Origin: Paenisporosarcina cavernae
GTDB lineage: Bacteria; Bacillota; Bacilli; Bacillales_A; Planococcaceae
DNA: 64,000 bases
Assembly: GCF_003595195.1 (NCBI RefSeq)
Contig: NZ_CP032418.1
Span: 570,501-634,500, forward strand
Direction: 5' to 3'
In this document: positions 8,433-16,236 of the stretch, piece by piece
Numbering within the stretch: position 1 is the first letter of the stretch
How the letters are laid out: every line of letters starts with the position of its first letter
The notes under the pieces: model-generated
What the model was told of the DNA's origin: nothing
Seen by the model: only the letters and a program-made list of their open reading frames with translations
Database searches by the model: none
Translations under genes and position numbers: made by a program

Positions 8433-10025
8433 TTGAACTGGCAAACCGAGCAAGACCTGCGAGCACTTCTTTGTGAACTAGTCAGCTGGAAAAGCATGTC
8501 GAGAACGGACGGAGAACGCGATTTTCCGTATAAAGCACACGCGAAATTGCAGCATATCCCGTATTTTCAAGAACATCCCGAGCATCTAGCTTTAGTCGAT
8601 GCAGATCACCACCGGAAATTACTAACCGCATTGTATAAACACGAAAACGCAACTAAAACAATCGTCTTAATCAGTCACTTTGACACGGTAAATACCGAAG
8701 AATACGGAGACTTAGAAGCACTCGCTTTTGAACCCGAAATGCTAACACAAGCGTTACTCGAACGGACAGAGGAATTACCAGAAGATGCGAGAAGAGATTT
8801 ACTATCTGGGGATTACTTATTTGGACGAGGCACGATGGACATGAAAATGGGACTCGCACTACACATGCAGCTGATTGAAAAAGCGGCAGCGGAAAAATGG
8901 CCGATTAATTTAGTTTTATTAACAGTGCCAGATGAAGAAGTAAGTAGTGTCGGAATGCGAGAAGCCGTACCACATTTAATCACTTTAAAAGAAAAGCATC
9001 AATTGGACTACTTCCTCTTCTTAAACGGAGAGCCCGTATTCGCGCAAGAACCAGGGGATAAGAAAACATATATATACTCGGGAACGATTGGTAAAATCAT
9101 GCCCTCCGCACTCGTATACGGAATGGAAACACATGTCGGAGAGCCGTTATCGGGCGTCACCGCGAACTACTTCGCTTCGTTTCTGACAAAAGAAATGGAA
9201 TTCACCGATCAATTTCGTGAAGCGTTTGAAGAAGAGCAAACGCCAATTCCAGTTTCGCTCATGCAAAAAGATTTGAAAATGGAATACTCTGTTCAGACCC
9301 CGTATCGAGCAGCGCTAATGTGGAACGTCTTCACGTTCAAGCAAAATGCGGGAGATATTATGCAGACATTTGAAAAAGTAGCTAATGTTGCAGCGAAAGA
9401 AGCTAACGAGCATTATACGAGAATTTGCGCAAGAGAAAACGTGGCACCAGTAGGGAAGCTCGAAGTGATACGATATGAAAAACTTGTCGAGTATGCGAAA
9501 GATAAATTTGGAGAAGCGGCAGTCACACGAATGGTCGAGGACGTCTGCCGTTACGCTGAAGGTGACGACCGGGATAAATCCTTTAAAATCGTCGACAAAC
9601 TCATGATTGAATGCCAAGAACTAGCACCAGCGTATGTCATCTTCTATGCACCGCCGTATTATCCAGCAGTCAACTCATCCGATGAAGCGGTCATTCAAGA
9701 TGCAACAGCCTTCATTCAACAAGAAGCGAAGGAGGCTTTCGATTTAACTGTCAATCGCATCCATTACTTCAACGGCATATGTGACTTAAGCTATGTCAAT
9801 TACGCCGACACACGCGGTGGGTGGGAACACTTCGAAAACAACACACCCGTGTGGAACTTAAGCTACACCATCCCGTTCAAAGAAATGGCACAACTCCAAG
9901 CACCAGTCTTTAACGTCGGTCCGTTTGGAAAAGATCCACATAAACGAACAGAACGATTACACATCAACAGCGCATTTGTCGAAACACCGTACTTGTTGGA
10001 AAAATTAATCAGAAACTGGTGTTAA
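8433..10025 (+). CDS. M20-family metallohydrolase, RocB-like
   Basis: 530 residues, longer than ordinary M20 peptidases (about 380-420) and in the range of the RocB (arginine-utilisation) subgroup. Zinc-site motifs are visible: HFDTVN (first His/Asp region, about residue 81), GRGTMDMKMGLA (bridging Asp), and VPDEEVSSVGMR (catalytic Glu pair). No signal peptide, so cytoplasmic. I chose TTG 8433 because GAAAGG at 8416-8421 is nine to ten bases upstream; the earlier in-frame TTG 8424 would sit almost on that site. The role of RocB itself in arginine catabolism is poorly defined, so the substrate is open. Confidence 0.8.
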   Translation: MNWQTEQDLRALLCELVSWKSMSRTDGERDFPYKAHAKLQHIPYFQEHPEHLALVDADHHRKLLTALYKHENATKTIVLISHFDTVNTEEYGDLEALAFEPEMLTQALLERTEELPEDARRDLLSGDYLFGRGTMDMKMGLALHMQLIEKAAAEKWPINLVLLTVPDEEVSSVGMREAVPHLITLKEKHQLDYFLFLNGEPVFAQEPGDKKTYIYSGTIGKIMPSALVYGMETHVGEPLSGVTANYFASFLTKEMEFTDQFREAFEEEQTPIPVSLMQKDLKMEYSVQTPYRAALMWNVFTFKQNAGDIMQTFEKVANVAAKEANEHYTRICARENVAPVGKLEVIRYEKLVEYAKDKFGEAAVTRMVEDVCRYAEGDDRDKSFKIVDKLMIECQELAPAYVIFYAPPYYPAVNSSDEAVIQDATAFIQQEAKEAFDLTVNRIHYFNGICDLSYVNYADTRGGWEHFENNTPVWNLSYTIPFKEMAQLQAPVFNVGPFGKDPHKRTERLHINSAFVETPYLLEKLIRNWC

Positions 10026-10030
10026 AAGTA

Positions 10031-10058
10031 ACCCGCAACGAAACCGTTGCGGGTTTTC
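10031..10058 (+). terminator. Strong terminator after the M20 hydrolase
   Basis: Perfect 10-bp stem acccgcaacg/cgttgcgggt with an aaac loop and TTTT. Confidence 0.9.
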
Positions 10059-10079
10059 TATCGTGGAGAAAAATAAATC

Positions 10080-10160
10080 ACCGTAAATCGAAATCAACAA
10101 CCGAATCCGAGAAACAATAACCTAATCTGACAAACACCAACCCAATACGAATATAGACCT
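10080..10160. repeat. Degenerate AACC(G/C)AAT-type motif array
   Basis: About four loose copies of a 20-22 bp unit: aacaaccgaatccga, aacaataacctaatctga, aacaccaacccaatacga and so on. A similar array lies at 44275-44395, and an inverted one at 27585-27690. Non-coding. Confidence 0.45.
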
Positions 10161-10277
10161 CTAGTACCCAATGTCTCTTCCAGCGGTACCTCTCACTTTC
10201 CTCCTATTTCCATTTCCTCATGAAATCTACCAAATTTTCTGATAACCTAGAACCAAATTGCTAGGGGAGTGATCCAA

Positions 10278-11324
10278 GTGAAAAAACTTTTATTATCCAT
10301 CTTATTTCTCATCTTACTTGTACCAACACAAGCATTAGCTGCTGGATTTTCGGATGTCCCAACGAATCACTGGGCATACGCTTCCATCGATAAACTAACA
10401 AAACAGAATATCTTGAATGGCTACACAAACGGTACCTTTCTACCTTCTAAGCCAGTTACGCGTGCAGAAGCGGCACTAATAATCGCTAGGGCGACTGTAA
10501 ATAATAAACCAACATCTTTCCAAGCGAAATTCACAGATGTTCCTAAGAACCATCCTGCATACAACGCGATTCAATCGTTGACGGAATTAGGTGTTTTTTC
10601 AAATTCGGTAAAGTTCAATCCAGATAAAATCTTGTGGAGAAGTGAAATGTCGAAAATAATCGTGGAAGCTTATGACATTATTGTAGATGACAATAATGAA
10701 GTGTTCTTCCCGGATATGTCACCGAGAACGTGGTATTTCCCATATGCCACCACAATTGCAGAAGTCAAGATTTCAGAGGGACTTACTCCTTTAAAATTTG
10801 GACCAGGGTATGCGACAACTCGTGCACAATTAGCCACATTTATTGATCGTGCAATGACATTTAAACAAAAACGTGACGCTGGAATTATTACGTATGATAA
10901 AACGAAAAAGCAGTACCTAGATTCAACAATTTCTACAACAGACGACTTTGCACTGGAAACAATTCATCTTGTCAATATTGAACGTGCAAAAGAAGGGTTA
11001 AATCCGTTAAAAGAAGATGGATCACTTTCAAAAATCGCTTTTATAAAAGCAAAAGATATGGTGGAAAACGATTATTTCGACCACGTTTCACCAACATACG
11101 GTCAGCCGTGGGACATGGCTAAACACTTTAACTATAGTTATTCCTACTTTGGAGAAAATATTGCATTAGGGCAGCGCACTCCTGCAGAAGTCGTGAATGA
11201 TTGGATGAATTCTTCCGGTCACCGAGCAAATATCTTAAATCCTAACTACACACAAATTGGCGCGTCCGCCTATAAAAATAGTCAAGGCAGAATTTATTGG
11301 GTGCATATGTTTGCGAAAAAATAG
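10278..11324 (+). CDS. SLH-anchored CAP/SCP-domain exoprotein
   Basis: Secreted wall protein of 348 residues. A signal peptide (about 1-22, KKLLLSILFLILL...ALA) is followed by three SLH domains (about 23-190). The first carries SDVPTNHWAYASI and RAEAALIIARA. A CAP (SCP/PR1-like) domain spans about 225-348, with HLVNIERAKEG, FDHVSPTYG, YFGENIALG and GHRANILNPNYTQIG. Bacterial CAP domains of this YkwD type have no agreed activity. GTG 10278 is preferred because AGGGGAG at 10263-10269 is eight bases upstream; the earlier GTG 10269 overlaps that site. First member of the SLH island. Confidence 0.88.
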   Translation: MKKLLLSILFLILLVPTQALAAGFSDVPTNHWAYASIDKLTKQNILNGYTNGTFLPSKPVTRAEAALIIARATVNNKPTSFQAKFTDVPKNHPAYNAIQSLTELGVFSNSVKFNPDKILWRSEMSKIIVEAYDIIVDDNNEVFFPDMSPRTWYFPYATTIAEVKISEGLTPLKFGPGYATTRAQLATFIDRAMTFKQKRDAGIITYDKTKKQYLDSTISTTDDFALETIHLVNIERAKEGLNPLKEDGSLSKIAFIKAKDMVENDYFDHVSPTYGQPWDMAKHFNYSYSYFGENIALGQRTPAEVVNDWMNSSGHRANILNPNYTQIGASAYKNSQGRIYWVHMFAKK

Positions 11325-11351
11325 AGGAACTTTCACGCTTTCTTTTGGAAT

Positions 11352-11380
11352 AAAACACTCCATTAGAAAGTGTGTTTTTC
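11352..11380 (+). terminator. Terminator after the SLH-CAP gene
   Basis: Imperfect hairpin aaaacact...agtgtgttttt ending in a T run. Confidence 0.55.
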
Positions 11381-11432
11381 TTTATAGAACAATTCAGTAT
11401 ATACAGAAGGACTTTACTGATAAACTAAACGT

Positions 11433-11897
11433 ATGAAAAATGGATTATTGTACTTTTATTACTTGGATTTTTTATCTCATCTAGTCAAACGTATACGGAA
11501 CAATCACTTTTGTCCTTCATGATGGAGCATTTTCCTTCAAATACGTACGAAGAGAAGCCAGCAACAATATCGATAAACTACTAGGGAACTGAATTTTCCA
11601 TGGCAACAAATGGATACTACGCATTTTTCGAATTCTTTATTCGTAAAGGTGCCCACTTTGTTTTTTTTCCTATTAGCAGTTGCTCTCTATGCATAGACGA
11701 AAAAGTATCGCTAGATTATCCTTTTTGCAGCGTGGGTGGCCACACTTGATGAAATTCACCAATATATAACTGGTGGCAGAACCCCAACCTGGCGCGATAT
11801 TATCTAAAACTTATCAGGAAGTCTGGCAGCGATTTTCCTCCTCCATTTAGTCCAGTACTTCAGAAATCAAAACAATGAGAGTAGTAAAAAACACTAA
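11433..11897 (+). pseudogene. VanZ-like membrane protein, decayed
   Basis: Conceptual translation across frames gives a recognisable VanZ-family protein. It has an N-terminal helix WIIVLLLLGFF followed by SSSQTYTEQS, a middle FFIRKGAHFVFF, and then the signature TLDEIHQYITGGRTPTWRDI with NLSGSLAAIFLLHL. It is broken by a missing base after the ATG (11433), an in-frame TAG after ISINY, a +1 shift in an eight-T run near 11671, a TAG near 11694 and a TAA after WRDII. VanZ-like proteins are small membrane proteins, some linked to glycopeptide tolerance. The gene is plainly dead here. Confidence 0.8.
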
Positions 11898-12071
11898 AAA
11901 GATCTATTCTTCTAACAGTAGTCGAGCGATTTAGCTAGTAGAAACTGCATACCTAGATTGATCGGCTTTTTGAGTATGGAAACGAATACCTTTAAACAGT
12001 CTATCAAAAGACAACTTTTTCTCCATGTATAGAAGTCTAATTCAAAAGTCACTCGAAAATTGTTATATGAA

Positions 12072-12108
12072 TGTAACCGTTTTCACATTTTTGTAAAGAT
12101 TTCGTAAT
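12072..12108 (+). promoter_or_regulatory. TGTAA-type direct repeats, possible PhoP or WalR site
   Basis: TGTAAC at 12072, TGTAAA at 12092 and CGTAAT at 12103. The last two are spaced by 5 bp, matching the TGTWAH-N5-TGTWAH WalR pattern at 11 of 12 fixed positions. PhoP boxes (TTHACA repeats at 11-bp steps, read on the other strand) look alike, and a secreted nucleotidase is a usual PhoP target. The two cannot be separated by eye. Confidence 0.35.
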
Positions 12109-12186
12109 TAAACTTTTTTTATTCGAAATAGTTTGATAAAGTTAAAGTAATTGAGGTCAAAACCTCATACATAAGGAGGAAGGTTC

Positions 12187-14349
12187 ATGTTGAAAAACAA
12201 AAAGTTTTTAGCAACATCTGTTACGGCAGCAGCAGTAGCAGCGGCATTCGCTCCAGCAGCATTTGCTGATGAAGCAAGCTTCTCAGATGTATCGGATCGC
12301 TATGCAGAAGCAGTTAATTTCTTAACAGGACAAGGAATTACTCAAGGAACTACAGCTACGACATTTGGTACTTCCTCGGATATTATTCGTGCGGATGCAG
12401 CTGTTCTTATTGCTCGTACGTTAGGTTTCGCAGAAGACGGAGAATATGCAGAATCAGGATTTACAGATGTACCTGCTCGTGCTAAATGGGCTGTAGATGC
12501 TTTGAAAGAATACGGTATTGTAAATGGCTACGATGAAGATACTTTCGGATCAAGCGACAAACTAACTCGAGCTCAAACAGCAATTATGCTTGCAAATGCA
12601 GCTGGCTTAGACGTGAACATGAACGTGACAAAAACAGCTTTTACAGATGTAAATGAAGCAAACGCACCATATGTTGATGCGTTAGTTAAAGCAGGTATTA
12701 CGCAAGGGAAAACAGATACAAGTTTCGGTGCATACGCTAATGTAACACGCGGAGAAATGGCATTATTCATTAATCGTGCAAAAGAATTTTTCGGTTATAT
12801 GGATTTAGCGGTTATGCATACAAATGACACACATTCATATTTAGAGCGTGCACCTTATTACGCGACTGCGATCAAAGATATTCGTGAGAGCTATGACAAC
12901 AGCATTTTACTAGATGCAGGTGACGTATTCTCGGGTGATCTTTACTTCAAATTATTTGAAGGACAAGCAACATTAGATATGATGGAGCACCTTGGATATG
13001 ATGCAATGACATTTGGTAACCATGAGTTTGATCTAGGTGGTTCAGAAGATGGCCATGCTGCGTTAGCGAACTTCGTATCAAATGCTTCATTCCCAATGGT
13101 TTCTGCTAACGTAGATTTCTCGGGAGATGACCTATTTGATGGTCTACAATCGAATACGTATGCATCAAACTATCAAGATGGACACATTTATAACGGTGTC
13201 GTATTGGATGTAAATGGTGAAGAAGTAGGGGTATTCGGTTTAACAACTGAAGAAACGCCAGACATTTCTAGCGTTGGATCTGTAGCTTTCTCTAATTACA
13301 TTGATGCAGCGAAGAAATCAGTTAAAGCATTTGAAGATATGGGAGTAAACAAAATCATCGCGTTAACGCACATTGGTTTTGAAGATTCTCTAGTCTATGA
13401 CAATGACAAAGAGCTTGCGAAACGCGTAGAAGGCATTGATATTATTATCGGCGGACATACGCATGTCACAGAAGCTCCTTACTTATCAACTGAATTTGAT
13501 GCTCCAACAGTTATTTCACAAGCTTTCGAATACGGAAAAGCTCTTGGACTAACAGACGTTACGTTCAACCCGTGGGGCGAAGTAACAATGTATGGTGGAG
13601 AAATTATTAACACAGATCCACAAGGTTACCCAGAAGCAACTACTATTCTGCCAGATGCAGATGCACAAAAAATTGTGGACATCTACAAACCTGCTGTTGA
13701 TGAGTTAAAAGCAACTCCAACAGGTGCATCAACGGAAACAGTTCTGAACGGTGAACGTGCTGACGTTCGTGCAAAAGAAACAGAATTAGGTAATTTAATT
13801 ACAGATGGTATGCTTGCAAAAGCAAAAGAAGTAAATCCTGAAACAGTGATTGCTGTTCAAAACTCAGGTGGTATCCGTACATCAATCGATGCTGGCGAGA
13901 TCACGTACGGTGATGTTCTAACGGTTATGCCTTTCGGAAACGCGTTAGGAATCATGAACTTAACAGGTGCTGAAATTATGACTGCTCTTGAGCATTCCGT
14001 TTCTTCATCCCCAGAACCATCAGGTGCATTCTTACAAGTATCTGGTATGAAATTAGAATATAATTCTTCACTTCCAGTCGGAGAGCGTGTAACAAAAGTA
14101 GAAGTGCTTGAAGGCGGCGAGTATGTAGCTTTAGATGAAGCGAAAAACTACTATGTTGCGACAAACACATTTACGATGAAAGGCGGAGACGGATACGATG
14201 TATTCGAAGCTGCTTATTTAGATGGACGCGGTTCTGAACCTGGTATCGTAGATTACGAGTCATTCATTGACTATTTAGTCTCGTTAGATGTAGTAGCACC
14301 AACTGTTGAAGGGCGCATTGTTGATGTAGCTACTCCAGCTGCACAATAA
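12187..14349 (+). CDS. SLH-anchored 5'-nucleotidase (UshA/YfkN-type)
   Basis: Secreted enzyme of 720 residues that hydrolyses nucleotides to nucleoside and phosphate outside the membrane. Signal peptide about 1-27 (KKFLATSVTAAAVAAAFAPAAFA) and three SLH domains about 30-200. The metallophosphoesterase domain runs about 208-440, with MHTNDTH (residue 210), LDAGDVFSGD, TFGNHEFD and GGHTHV. The 5'-nucleotidase C-terminal substrate domain is about 510-680 (NLITDGML, QNSGGIR, GDGYDVF). ATG 12187 has AAGGAGGAAGG before it. It is monocistronic, with its own terminator. Phosphate scavenging is inferred. Confidence 0.92.
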   Translation: MLKNKKFLATSVTAAAVAAAFAPAAFADEASFSDVSDRYAEAVNFLTGQGITQGTTATTFGTSSDIIRADAAVLIARTLGFAEDGEYAESGFTDVPARAKWAVDALKEYGIVNGYDEDTFGSSDKLTRAQTAIMLANAAGLDVNMNVTKTAFTDVNEANAPYVDALVKAGITQGKTDTSFGAYANVTRGEMALFINRAKEFFGYMDLAVMHTNDTHSYLERAPYYATAIKDIRESYDNSILLDAGDVFSGDLYFKLFEGQATLDMMEHLGYDAMTFGNHEFDLGGSEDGHAALANFVSNASFPMVSANVDFSGDDLFDGLQSNTYASNYQDGHIYNGVVLDVNGEEVGVFGLTTEETPDISSVGSVAFSNYIDAAKKSVKAFEDMGVNKIIALTHIGFEDSLVYDNDKELAKRVEGIDIIIGGHTHVTEAPYLSTEFDAPTVISQAFEYGKALGLTDVTFNPWGEVTMYGGEIINTDPQGYPEATTILPDADAQKIVDIYKPAVDELKATPTGASTETVLNGERADVRAKETELGNLITDGMLAKAKEVNPETVIAVQNSGGIRTSIDAGEITYGDVLTVMPFGNALGIMNLTGAEIMTALEHSVSSSPEPSGAFLQVSGMKLEYNSSLPVGERVTKVEVLEGGEYVALDEAKNYYVATNTFTMKGGDGYDVFEAAYLDGRGSEPGIVDYESFIDYLVSLDVVAPTVEGRIVDVATPAAQ

Positions 14350-14393
14350 TCGATTTCCATTACCACATACTCGATTTAATTCGAGACTTAATG

Positions 14394-14437
14394 ACTGTAG
14401 ACTTGCTCACTTAATTAGAGCGAGTCTGCAGTTTTTT
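14394..14437 (+). terminator. Terminator after the 5'-nucleotidase gene
   Basis: Long stem ctgtagacttgctc / gagcgagtctgcag followed by six T residues. Confidence 0.85.
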
Positions 14438-14608
14438 GAAATTAAAATTTACTAAATAAATCTTGCAAACCTTCGACATCTTTCTCCATTCATGAATAAA
14501 ATCAACAAATACTCCTATCTCCCTATTAACAATCTCATTACCATAATAATCCTATGATATATTACAAAATTTAGCCCCTTAGTAATATGGTCTTTTTTGT
14601 CATTTTCT

Positions 14609-14625
14609 TGTAACCTAACTGTACA
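14609..14625 (+). promoter_or_regulatory. Near-match WalR box before the amidase gene
   Basis: TGTAAC-CTAAC-TGTACA fits TGTWAH-N5-TGTWAH except for one base in the second half. It lies 23-39 bp before the start codon, close to the ribosome site, a position that would suit repression better than activation. Confidence 0.35.
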
Positions 14626-14647
14626 AATAGAGAAACGGAGGAAATGA

Positions 14648-16120
14648 TTGTTGAAGAAACTTCTTACTGTGTTAAGCGCTGCAGTCATGATTTTTGCATT
14701 AGCACCTGCAAATTCATCCAGTGCAAGCACACTTTTTTCAGATGTTGGAACGACGCACCGGGCTCAGGCAGAAATCTATTACTTACTTGATGGTGGAATT
14801 ACTGGGGGAATCTCAGCCACTAAATTTGGAACAGATCAATTAGTTACACGGGAACAAGCTGCAGCACTCATCGGCCGTTCGTTAGGATTAAACGGAGAAA
14901 AACGTGCAACAGACTTCCCAGATGTTTCGACAAACAATTTTGCTTCTGGTTACATTCAACAAATGGTAGATAAAGGAATTATCTCTGGATTTAAAGATGG
15001 CTCATTTGGACCAAAACAAACATTAACGCGAGGACAAATGGCAGTTTTAATTAGCCGTGCCTACAATTACGGTGCAACTTCTACTGCTGCTGCGACAAAC
15101 GCTCTAATGGAAAAAGGTATTTCTCTTGGAATGGAAGATGGATCGTTTGGGGAAGATTTAACGATTAAACGTGCAGACTTTGCTGTATTCTTAGCGCGAG
15201 GCATTAACGCTTCATTCCGTAAAGATGCAAACGTAACGTTTAGCCGAGAAATGTTCGTCAATGTAAATGATTTAAATTTCCGTCAAGGACCTAGTACCGA
15301 TTTCCCTTCAATGGGCAAATTAAACAATGGTGACAAAGTGGAATATGCTTACACGATTGGACAATGGTCGTATGTTCGTGCAAATGGACAAACAGGCTTT
15401 TTGCACAATGCGTATTTACAATTAACAAAACCAGATACAACAACACCACCGCCGACACCAACTCCAGTTCCAACGGAAAAGCCATTGGACGAGCTAGTTG
15501 TTATTATTGATCCAGGTCATGGTGGAACAGATCCAGGTGGAACAGGTAATGGATTTGTGGAAAAAAATGTTGTCTTAAATGTAGCGCGTCACATGAACAG
15601 TTATTTCCAAGCAACACCATTAAAACCGAAAATGACTCGTACAGGTGATTACTTTATTACGCTTGATTATCGTACAGAATTTGCTGCGCGTGAAAAAGGG
15701 GATGTGTTTGTCAGTCTTCATACGAACGCATTAAACGGTTCAGCAAATGGACAAGAAACTTTCTACTATGCAAAAACAGCATCAACCAATCCAAATGTTG
15801 CGCAATCTCGCGCACTTGCTATCTACCTACAAGCCCGTATGCAAGAAGCATGGGATCTTTCGAATCGCGGGGTAAACCCATTCGGATATGGAAACTTGCA
15901 TGTGCTTCGTGAAAATACGATGCCTGCAGCGTTAATTGAAATGGGCTTTATCGATAGCCCGAAAGATATTGAATATATTAAATTGGAATCACAACGTAAA
16001 TTAATGGGGAAAGCTTTGTACCTTGGAGTACTAGACTATTACTATCACTACAAAGGTCGTGAAGATGTACTTCCTCTTTACAACATTACCGGTGACTCGC
16101 CAAGCAAACGCCTTCATTAA
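14648..16120 (+). CDS. SLH-anchored N-acetylmuramoyl-L-alanine amidase (Amidase_3) with SH3 domain
   Basis: Autolysin of 490 residues cleaving the bond between MurNAc and the stem peptide. Signal peptide about 1-25; three SLH domains about 27-190; SH3b domain about 197-260 (NDLNFRQGPSTDFPSMGKL). A Pro/Thr linker (TTPPPTPTPVPTEKP) follows, then Amidase_3 about 280-475. Zinc ligands are His in DPGHGG (about residue 291), Glu in EKNVVLN and His in SLHTNA; the catalytic Glu is in LIEMGFID. TTG 14648 or TTG 14651 are both served by CGGAGG at 14636-14641. Terminator follows. Confidence 0.92.
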   Translation: MLKKLLTVLSAAVMIFALAPANSSSASTLFSDVGTTHRAQAEIYYLLDGGITGGISATKFGTDQLVTREQAAALIGRSLGLNGEKRATDFPDVSTNNFASGYIQQMVDKGIISGFKDGSFGPKQTLTRGQMAVLISRAYNYGATSTAAATNALMEKGISLGMEDGSFGEDLTIKRADFAVFLARGINASFRKDANVTFSREMFVNVNDLNFRQGPSTDFPSMGKLNNGDKVEYAYTIGQWSYVRANGQTGFLHNAYLQLTKPDTTTPPPTPTPVPTEKPLDELVVIIDPGHGGTDPGGTGNGFVEKNVVLNVARHMNSYFQATPLKPKMTRTGDYFITLDYRTEFAAREKGDVFVSLHTNALNGSANGQETFYYAKTASTNPNVAQSRALAIYLQARMQEAWDLSNRGVNPFGYGNLHVLRENTMPAALIEMGFIDSPKDIEYIKLESQRKLMGKALYLGVLDYYYHYKGREDVLPLYNITGDSPSKRLH

Positions 16121-16127
16121 TTACATG

Positions 16128-16161
16128 GAACTCTAGGGAATATTTTCTCTAGAGTTCTTTT
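16128..16161 (+). terminator. Terminator after the amidase gene
   Basis: Perfect 9-bp stem gaactctag/ctagagttc followed by TTTT. Confidence 0.85.
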
Positions 16162-16236
16162 CGTCTATCCACAAATGGGTTATGATTAGGCAAACATAGG
16201 GTATGAGATTACTATCTAGTGAATGGAAGGTTGGAA

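Larger units (their letters stand above)
11325..12186. other. Gene-free stretch with terminator, VanZ relic and a promoter region
   Basis: Apart from the terminator and the pseudogene, 11898-12186 is AT-rich leader for the 5'-nucleotidase gene, with TGTAA-type repeats (12072-12108) and AAGGAGG at 12173-12179. Confidence 0.6.
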
